Below, one piece after another: positions 1 through 4,009 of a stretch of 7,132 nt of DNA. The stretch spans positions 1 through 7,132 of the forward strand of contig CALDIG010000114.1 in NCBI GenBank assembly GCA_937904375.1. The letters run 5' to 3'. Source of the DNA: an uncultured Prevotellaceae bacterium. GTDB lineage: Bacteria; Bacteroidota; Bacteroidia; Bacteroidales; Muribaculaceae. The notes below the pieces were generated by a model that made no database searches, was not told the origin of the DNA, and saw nothing but the letters and a program-made list of their open reading frames with translations. The number at the start of each line of letters is the position of its first letter. Within the stretch, counting starts at the first letter, position 1. A program made the translations under genes and the position numbers.

Positions 1-1484
1 TTGACTTGATCAACGACAACGACCGTGTGCAGCTTGATGAGGCTATTGGCCTTATGGACAGTGGCAAACCCAAAGATGCCATCAAGATTTTTGACGACTT
101 GTGCAAGAAGTATAAGGACAATTACATCCTTGAGTATGAACGGCTCTATGCCTACTATCTCGCTGGCGACTTCAAGCGCATCGTCAAGGACGGTCCCAAG
201 CTTTATAAGCATCCCGAAAGTGAGCCTCAGCTCTATCAGTTGGTGGGAAACGCCCAGGATGTGCTTGGCGATCCCGAAGCGGCAGTGAAGACCTATGATG
301 AAGGTCTCAAGCGTTTCCCCAATTCGGGCTACCTCTATCTCGAGAAGGGCAACATCCACATGATGCATCAGCGCTACAACGAGGCGGTTGAGTGCTATCT
401 GCATGGTGTAGAGGTGCAGCCCGACTTTGCCAGCAATTACTACCGTCTGGCACTGCTCTATGCCCAATCAACCGAACCACTATGGGCCATCGTTTATGGC
501 GAGGTTGTGTGCAATCTGCAGCCTGGCAGCGAGCGTGCCGAGGAGATGGGTAAGCTCATCTACGACCTATTCCAAGAGAACATTAAGATAGAAGGCGAGA
601 ACAAGGCGCATGTCACTTTGACTAAGAACAACAATATTTATATAGATAGCGACACTACCGACATTCAGGTGCCTTTCCCCTTGATGTATGAAATGGGAAT
701 CTTGAAGTCGCCAGCGCTTACCGAGTTCATGAAGACCAAGAAGCTCACCGTGCCGATGATTGCCGACCTGCGCAAGGATGCGCTCGCTCACATCGACTCG
801 GTGGCTCCAGGCTATTATAACCTATCGCTGCTCGATTATCACCGCAAGCTCATCAAGAATGGGCACTGGATGGCCTACAACATGTGGCTTATGTCACCTG
901 GGGCCGAAGAAGAGACTAATCAATGGGCCGACACCAAAGAAGGCGAGGCCGAACTCAATAAGTTCGGGGCTTGGTTTGTCCAGAACCGTTTCATTCCCTC
1001 CGAGGAAGAGCCAACGGTCATGACAAAGCTGTTTAAGACTCACGAACTCGATGTCCCGAGCGTCAAAGATGTGGAGACCGCCGAGGGATGCCGCCAGCAC
1101 CGTGACGATGCATTGCGGCTAGCGAAGTGGTACCTTGAGCAGCCTGTCAATCCCGATGACATCACTCAAAAGCAGGTCATGCAATTCTTGATTATTTGGT
1201 CGATGAACACCGATGAGTTCACGTTTAGACTAGATACCGATCAAATGCCAGGACACATTGAGCTGATGGCAGCCTACATGGCAGCCATGACTGAACACGC
1301 CATTGATTTCAACGTGAAAGAGACCGACGAGGCGATGTACTGCGAGGTGATGATGCAAGTCGTTGATTATTACAAACGCAACAAAGAGGCTCTAGGCAGC
1401 ATCGACTGGATGGAGAAATACCTCGATATGGACGGCCCCACCCTGCGCAACACCCTCGCCCAGGAGTTCAAGAAATTTAAGTGA
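1..1484 (+). CDS. TPR-repeat protein, 5' end outside window
   Basis: This is a gene of at least 492 codons. The frame is open to the left edge, so the true start is probably upstream; the TTG at 6 is only the first possible start codon and I do not favour it. The N-terminal ~190 residues read as consecutive TPR-type helical hairpins. Examples are AIGLMDSGKPKDAIKIFDDL near residue 13, a hairpin ending AVKTYDEGLKRFPNS near residues 93-107, and YLEKGNIHMMHQRYNEAVEC near 112-131. After about residue 200 comes a non-TPR region of roughly 290 residues, rich in Trp, Met and acidic residues, which I do not recognise. There is no signal peptide or membrane segment in the visible part, so it is probably cytoplasmic. 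TPR arrays usually mediate protein-protein contacts, and no partner can be named. The stop overlaps an in-frame GTG (GTGA) of the next reading frame. Base composition resembles nifJ rather than the AT-rich genes that follow. Confidence 0.85.
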   Translation, partial: DLINDNDRVQLDEAIGLMDSGKPKDAIKIFDDLCKKYKDNYILEYERLYAYYLAGDFKRIVKDGPKLYKHPESEPQLYQLVGNAQDVLGDPEAAVKTYDEGLKRFPNSGYLYLEKGNIHMMHQRYNEAVECYLHGVEVQPDFASNYYRLALLYAQSTEPLWAIVYGEVVCNLQPGSERAEEMGKLIYDLFQENIKIEGENKAHVTLTKNNNIYIDSDTTDIQVPFPLMYEMGILKSPALTEFMKTKKLTVPMIADLRKDALAHIDSVAPGYYNLSLLDYHRKLIKNGHWMAYNMWLMSPGAEEETNQWADTKEGEAELNKFGAWFVQNRFIPSEEEPTVMTKLFKTHELDVPSVKDVETAEGCRQHRDDALRLAKWYLEQPVNPDDITQKQVMQFLIIWSMNTDEFTFRLDTDQMPGHIELMAAYMAAMTEHAIDFNVKETDEAMYCEVMMQVVDYYKRNKEALGSIDWMEKYLDMDGPTLRNTLAQEFKKFK

Positions 1485-1499
1485 GAAACGCCGCCCTCA

Positions 1500-1548
1500 A
1501 TAGAAGCACCCCCATTGTTCCACAACTTAAACCAGAAACAATGAAAAA
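1500..1548 (+). repeat. Leader repeat A, copy 1
   Basis: This is the first copy of a direct repeat shared with 3072-3120. Over 1513-1548 versus 3085-3120 I count 31 of 36 identical bases, including a perfect 15-base core GTTCCACAACTTAAA at 1517-1531. Adding the weaker left part gives 39 of 49. The repeat ends in the start codon and second codon of the downstream gene, at the same spacing in both copies, so it forms the translation-initiation leader of both genes. No TAnnTTTG promoter box is seen in it. Confidence 0.75.
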
Positions 1549-2116
1549 GATTCTAACACTATTAATGATAATGTTTTCTTGTGTCTCAATGAGTTCGCAA
1601 GAAATAGTTGACTATCTTAACGTAGGTGACACCATAGAATACAATGGGCAGAAAATGGTGTTAAGGTGGAGCACTCATCCTATGGAGCTGTACTATCTTC
1701 AAGAATGGATTCTAGAGAATGAGACGTTTGACAACTATAGTCAGATGTTTACAGTTGCAGTTATTTTGGCCGAAGAAGTGACTCCAGAGCTAGCAGTGCA
1801 AATGAAGGTTGACGAACTTGAAGAAAGGGCAAAGACTGATGTCTGCTGCAATTACCAAGTGCTTGAAAACAACGGAGAATATATCCTGGATTTTCTCGTT
1901 AGCGATGGCAACGGCAATACTCTTAACTTACTAGAGTGGGACATTCACCACTATAAAACGGCCATAATCAATGGCAAGAAGGCACAACAGCTCAATTTCG
2001 TAAGCACCAGAGCCTATGGTGATGATATAATGCCATTTCTTGAGTCTATTAAAGACAAACGCGCGGAGTGGATAAATGCTCTGACGCAAATGGATATTAA
2101 ATGTGAGATAAAGTAA
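1541..2116 (+). CDS. Predicted exported protein of unknown function, 191 aa
   Basis: I do not recognise the family. The ATG at 1541 is preferred over an in-frame GTG at 1481. It places a signal peptide at the very N-terminus: MKK, then the hydrophobic stretch ILTLLMIMFSCVSM. A likely signal peptidase I cut lies before QEIV near residue 20; a relaxed lipobox ending at Cys14 is a weaker alternative. The start also coincides with the end of leader repeat A, as at 3113. The mature part is about 170 residues, acidic and mixed alpha/beta in character. It contains DTIEYNGQKMVLRW (residues ~30-43), a CC pair in the middle and YGDDIMPFLESI near the C-terminus. It has no further membrane segment, so a periplasmic or surface location is inferred. 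The gene follows the TPR gene by 56 bp with no visible promoter between them, so co-transcription is possible. It is clearly more AT-rich than the TPR gene. Confidence 0.8.
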   Translation: MKKILTLLMIMFSCVSMSSQEIVDYLNVGDTIEYNGQKMVLRWSTHPMELYYLQEWILENETFDNYSQMFTVAVILAEEVTPELAVQMKVDELEERAKTDVCCNYQVLENNGEYILDFLVSDGNGNTLNLLEWDIHHYKTAIINGKKAQQLNFVSTRAYGDDIMPFLESIKDKRAEWINALTQMDIKCEIK

Positions 2117-2131
2117 TAACGAAAAAACCGC

Positions 2132-2139
2132 TATCTTTG
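2132..2139 (+). promoter_or_regulatory. Candidate -7 box (TATCTTTG), no -33 box
   Basis: TATCTTTG matches the Bacteroidota -7 consensus TAnnTTTG. At 19-21 bp upstream there is no TTTG, only A-rich sequence at the end of the preceding gene, so this is a half-promoter at best. Transcription from it would begin close to 2143, which is exactly where repeat B starts. Confidence 0.35.
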
Positions 2140-2142
2140 CGT

Positions 2143-2179
2143 ATGGCAGAAAACAGATTGAATTATGGAAAGAAAATAT
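2143..2179 (+). repeat. Direct repeat B, copy 1
   Basis: These 37 bases match 3020-3056 at 33 positions with no gap; similarity stops abruptly to the left of the ATG that begins both copies. In this copy the ATG opens a 12-codon frame (MAENRLNYGKKI, stop at 2179-2181). In the other copy the same frame is stopped at the third codon. Either both are decayed remnants of a gene start or the repeat acts as DNA or RNA. The two copies lie on either side of the DUF4160/DUF2442 pair. Confidence 0.75.
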
Positions 2180-2186
2180 AAATAAT

Positions 2187-2205
2187 CTGGCGTAAGCCAG
2201 CTTTT
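2187..2205 (+). terminator. Small stem-loop, possible weak terminator
   Basis: CTGGC-GTAA-GCCAG forms a perfect 5-bp stem closed by a GNRA-type tetraloop. Two further A-T pairs lie beyond one mismatch, and a short CTTTT tract follows. It sits about 70 bases after the stop of the gene ending at 2116. The U-tract is short, so termination would be weak; it may instead be an RNA structural element of the 231-base gap. Confidence 0.3.
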
Positions 2206-2288
2206 CGACACCGATAAGTGCAGCTTTGTGAGATTCTCTTACTAATTTTGTAAAATAATCTCTAAAGCAACTTTTAATAGAAGAAAAT

Positions 2289-2319
2289 TTTGTGGTATTA
2301 AAAATAATACCTATATTTG
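2289..2319 (+). promoter_or_regulatory. Bacteroidota-type promoter for DUF4160/DUF2442 pair
   Basis: TTTG at 2289-2292 and TATATTTG at 2312-2319 are separated by 19 bp, matching the Bacteroidota -33/-7 consensus in sequence and spacing. Transcription would start around 2324, leaving a leader of only about 20-25 nt before the ATG at 2348. The rest of the 2117-2347 gap holds repeat B, the stem-loop at 2187 and a second poorer TAnnTTTG match at 2243-2250, whose nearest upstream TTTG is only 14 bp away. Confidence 0.75.
2294..2311. promoter_or_regulatory. Inverted repeat inside promoter spacer, candidate operator
   Basis: GGTATTA-AAAA-TAATACC is a perfect 7-bp inverted repeat with a 4-base centre. 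It fills 18 of the 19 bases between the -33 and -7 boxes. A bound dimer would block RNA polymerase directly. The obvious candidate ligand is the HTH-bearing DUF2442 protein encoded by the same transcript; that link is inference. Confidence 0.55.
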
Positions 2320-2347
2320 CGTCATAAACATAAAAACAATCAGAGTT

Positions 2348-2584
2348 ATGCCCGAAGTATTTCGTTTTTTTGGATTCTCGTTCTTCTTTTATAGCAAAGA
2401 ACACGAGCCCGTGCACATTCATGTCGAAGGTAACGACGGAATGGCAAAGTTTGATTGGGATGGCGACAAGTTTGTCCTTGTAGATAAACAAAACATTAAA
2501 GCTGGTGACATGAAAAAAATCAAGACTGTTATCAACGATAATGCCGATATTATAATAAAGCGTTGGAAAGAACATTTTGAATAA
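2348..2584 (+). CDS. DUF4160 family protein, 78 aa
   Basis: This small cytoplasmic protein fits the DUF4160 family (Pfam PF13711) over its whole length. It begins with MPEVFRFFGFSFFFY, followed by the family's His-rich signature EHEPVHIHVEG at residues 18-28 (His19, Pro21, His23, His25, Glu27), and ends in a conserved Trp73 in KRWKEHF. The usual family size is about 80-90 residues, so it appears intact. The ATG is the only sensible start and follows a consensus promoter by about 30 bases. The DUF2442 gene begins 15 bp after its stop, the pairing and order commonly seen for these two families. The biochemical activity of DUF4160 is not established to my knowledge. Pairing with an HTH partner suggests the effector half of a toxin-antitoxin-like unit, which remains an inference. 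The clustered histidines could bind metal or be catalytic. Confidence 0.88.
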   Translation: MPEVFRFFGFSFFFYSKEHEPVHIHVEGNDGMAKFDWDGDKFVLVDKQNIKAGDMKKIKTVINDNADIIIKRWKEHFE

Positions 2585-2599
2585 TAACACATTATTACT

Positions 2600-3007
2600 A
2601 TGAAGATTGTTAAGATTTGGTTCGATGACGAACATATATTTGGCATTGACGAGAATGGCAAGGTGTATAGCCAGTCGTTGCTATGGTATCCTAAACTAAG
2701 GACTGCCACTGCTGAACAGCGCGAACAATATAAATTTGGATTAGGAGGTATTCATTGGCGCGAACTTGACGAAGACATAAGCTTCGAGAGCTTTGAATAT
2801 GATGATGCCGAGCCTACTGCTATGCAACGTTTTTTCTTGACACACAAAGAAATAAATGTTGCCGAGTTTGCACGCTCTTTAGGCATGAATGCCACCCTTT
2901 TGAGAAACTATATCAATGGATTCAAGAAACCATCGGCCGAAAGAGAAAAAGCCATCCTCGCACATATCCACAAACTAGGCAAAGAAATGATGGCTGCATG
3001 CTTCTAA
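2600..3007 (+). CDS. DUF2442 protein with C-terminal HTH domain, 135 aa
   Basis: Residues 1-72 fit DUF2442 (Pfam PF10387). They include a DENGKVYSQSLLWYPKL stretch, the ATAEQRE motif at 36-42 and the signature GGIHWRELDEDIS at 49-61. Residues ~84-125 look like a lambda-repressor/Xre-type HTH: NVAEFARSLGMNATLLRNYI followed by NGFKKPS. This two-domain plan resembles the structurally characterised Nitrosomonas protein NE0471 (DUF2442-like N-domain, lambda-repressor-like C-domain). Many DUF2442 proteins lack the second domain, so the HTH matters here. Role inferred: DNA-binding partner, and possible antitoxin, of the DUF4160 protein, repressing the shared promoter through the inverted repeat at 2294-2311. 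It starts 15 bp after the DUF4160 stop and has no separate promoter, so the two genes form an operon. The C-terminus appears complete. Confidence 0.85.
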   Translation: MKIVKIWFDDEHIFGIDENGKVYSQSLLWYPKLRTATAEQREQYKFGLGGIHWRELDEDISFESFEYDDAEPTAMQRFFLTHKEINVAEFARSLGMNATLLRNYINGFKKPSAEREKAILAHIHKLGKEMMAACF

Positions 3008-3019
3008 ATGAGTGATATA

Positions 3020-3056
3020 ATGGCATAAAACAGATTAAATTATGGCAAGGAAATAT
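3020..3056 (+). repeat. Direct repeat B, copy 2
   Basis: This is the second copy of the 37-base repeat at 2143-2179 (33 identical positions), beginning 12 bases after the DUF2442 stop. It lacks the TATCTTTG box found just before copy 1. Repeat A copy 2 follows after only 15 bases, so here B and A are adjacent, whereas upstream they are separated by a whole gene. Confidence 0.75.
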
Positions 3057-3116
3057 TATAAATGGGCTGTTATCAAAGCAACATCATCGTTCCACAACTT
3101 AAAGAAGAAAAAATGA
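3042..3116 (+). other. Possible 24-codon upstream ORF, ATGA-coupled
   Basis: An ATG inside repeat B opens a short frame beginning MARKYYKWAVIKATSS and ending in KKKK. Its TGA overlaps the ATG of the gene at 3113 by four bases (ATGA). Such an overlap could couple translation of the downstream gene. Before the first leader copy, the equivalent frame also ends in ATGA and encodes a related tail (FHNLNQKQ versus FHNLKKKK), but no good start codon is visible there. The tail similarity may simply reflect DNA-level repetition. Confidence 0.25.
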
Positions 3117-3120
3117 GAAA
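3072..3120 (+). repeat. Leader repeat A, copy 2
   Basis: This is the second copy of the leader described at 1500-1548, with the identical 15-base core at 3089-3103. The start codon at 3113 falls at the same offset as ATG 1541 in copy 1. The proteins diverge immediately after MKK/MRK, so the shared part is the leader and not the coding sequence. Confidence 0.75.
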
Positions 3121-3577
3121 AAGAATAATAACCATTATTTTATTAGCATTTTCATTAATTGGATTATTTCTTTTGATGAGCGATAAAATATACTTCAGTG
3201 GTAAGGATGTAAAAGGGATATATGTTAAAGAAGAACTAAGAATTTCAACTGACGACCATTGGGGCATTAATTATTGCAATCTGCTTGATAATGCTATTGG
3301 TGGAGATAATAAAAGTGTACAAGAACTAGCTCTCCTAGATTATTCGGGTGATGGAGCTCCATCTTATGATCATGGAGATGTTTTAGTGAAACTTATAGAC
3401 CGCATCGGTGAAGATAAGTTCATTTCAGCCTTAGGGAATAAATTGAGTGCAAAAGAAAAAGATTCCATTAGAGACTATCTCTCAGTAGGATTAGAATATG
3501 GCGATAATAAACATGTAGGACAAACGATCAATGAAGTTTTTCCTTTAGTTGACAAATTCCTTTTAGCTGGTGATTAA
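3113..3577 (+). CDS. Membrane-anchored or exported protein, unknown, 154 aa
   Basis: I do not recognise this protein. The ATG at 3113 is chosen over an in-frame ATG at 3062 because it opens directly with a charged start (MRKR) and a hydrophobic segment IITIILLAFSLIGLFLLM (residues 5-22). This is either an uncleaved signal anchor or a signal peptide, and no clear cleavage site is visible. The same leader and start geometry recurs at 1541. The remaining ~130 residues are soluble and acidic, with a helical C-terminal half. Notable pieces are DYSGDGAPSYDHGDVLVKLI (~85-104), RIGEDKFISAL and YLSVGLEYGD. A small anchored protein in a repeat-bordered array could be an immunity or accessory protein, but nothing in the sequence proves that. 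Codon use is strongly AT-rich compared with nifJ downstream. Confidence 0.75.
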   Translation: MRKRIITIILLAFSLIGLFLLMSDKIYFSGKDVKGIYVKEELRISTDDHWGINYCNLLDNAIGGDNKSVQELALLDYSGDGAPSYDHGDVLVKLIDRIGEDKFISALGNKLSAKEKDSIRDYLSVGLEYGDNKHVGQTINEVFPLVDKFLLAGD

Positions 3578-3592
3578 GTCTGTTATTCTGGT

Positions 3593-3805
3593 TTGCTATG
3601 GTATAATTTGTTGTATAATGACGAGGGTGGCTCCAGTCTGGTGTGGTTAGTCTACTTGATAATTGCTTATATGTTGCATATTATCATATTGATGTTGAGC
3701 ATCTCATTTAGTGCTAAAAATCGAAAGAATCGTATATTGGCCATTGTTTTATCACTAATTGCAATAATAGCATTAGTTATATTCTTAGTTGTTTTTTGTG
3801 GTTAA
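3593..3805 (+). CDS. Putative small two-helix membrane protein, start uncertain
   Basis: This reading frame of up to 70 codons encodes two long hydrophobic segments, roughly residues 15-40 (LVWLVYLIIAYMLHIIILML) and 48-68 (ILAIVLSLIAIIALVIFLVV), joined by a basic loop AKNRKNR. That pattern is typical of a real helical-hairpin inner-membrane protein rather than chance. The start is poor: TTG at 3593 is the first candidate, and the first ATG lies inside helix one. The frame is the same as that of the preceding gene and is separated from it by one TAA plus 15 bases. It could therefore be the severed C-terminal part of a longer protein. No promoter of its own is seen. Confidence 0.45.
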   Translation: MLWYNLLYNDEGGSSLVWLVYLIIAYMLHIIILMLSISFSAKNRKNRILAIVLSLIAIIALVIFLVVFCG

Positions 3806-3879
3806 TACATTATGATCAAATTTTTGGCGAAATATTATTGCTTGTGAATAACTCACATTGATATTTTTAGCCTATTTCC

Positions 3880-3910
3880 TTTGTATTGTGCCACTTTATG
3901 CGTACCTTTG
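3880..3910 (+). promoter_or_regulatory. Bacteroidota-type promoter of nifJ
   Basis: TTTG at 3880-3883, a 19-bp spacer and TACCTTTG at 3903-3910 match the Bacteroidota consensus exactly. Transcription would start near 3915, giving a 5' untranslated leader of about 95 nt before the nifJ ATG. The spacing equals that of the promoter at 2289-2319, but no inverted repeat lies in this spacer. Confidence 0.8.
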
Positions 3911-4009
3911 CACCGTTTTTTAGAAAGACCATTAATCAAAAGACTATTGCAATCAAGAAAACTAATTCACAATAATTTCTAAAAGTACTTTTTGAATCAA
4001 CTAAAAATT
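3911..4009 (+). other. 5' leader of nifJ
   Basis: This AT-rich untranslated stretch lies between the promoter and the start codon. It contains a perfect 12-base palindrome AAAAGTACTTTT at 3981-3992, about 20 bases before the ATG, and no Shine-Dalgarno-like purine run. I see no riboswitch-like structure. The part of the gap before the promoter (3806-3879) shows nothing recognisable and no convincing terminator. Confidence 0.4.

Noticed and set aside
968..971. GDGAS in the TPP motif of PFOR instead of the GDGWA seen in some well-studied enzymes
   Set aside because: The metal-binding Asp969 and surrounding glycines are intact, and the change may be normal in Bacteroidota enzymes, so it is no evidence of inactivation. 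Coordinates here are residue numbers; the bases are about 6911-6922.
1481..1540. N-terminal extension of the 191-aa exported protein from GTG 1481, overlapping the TPR stop
   Set aside because: It would put 20 residues before the signal peptide. The repeated leader shows the ATG at 1541 is the conserved start. The in-frame IVPQLK shared with the 3062 extension follows from the DNA repeat.
2230..2238. GAGA-T-TCTC palindrome in the 2117-2347 gap
   Set aside because: The one-base centre cannot form a hairpin and the arms are only four bases; it is expected by chance.
1931..2635. 234-codon open frame on the minus strand covering the 2117-2347 gap
   Set aside because: It overlaps the ends of two supported genes and the promoter/operator on the other strand. 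Its translation is Phe/Ile/Leu/Ser-rich, as expected from AT-rich DNA, and no promoter is seen for it.
3062..3112. N-terminal extension of the 154-aa protein from ATG 3062
   Set aside because: It places 17 residues ahead of the hydrophobic anchor and lies within the leader repeat; the ATG at 3113 has the equivalent position to the accepted start at 1541.
3845..3857. Inverted repeat GTGA-ATAAC-TCAC before the nifJ promoter
   Set aside because: Four-base arms with a five-base loop and no following T-run are too short to support a terminator or operator in AT-rich DNA.
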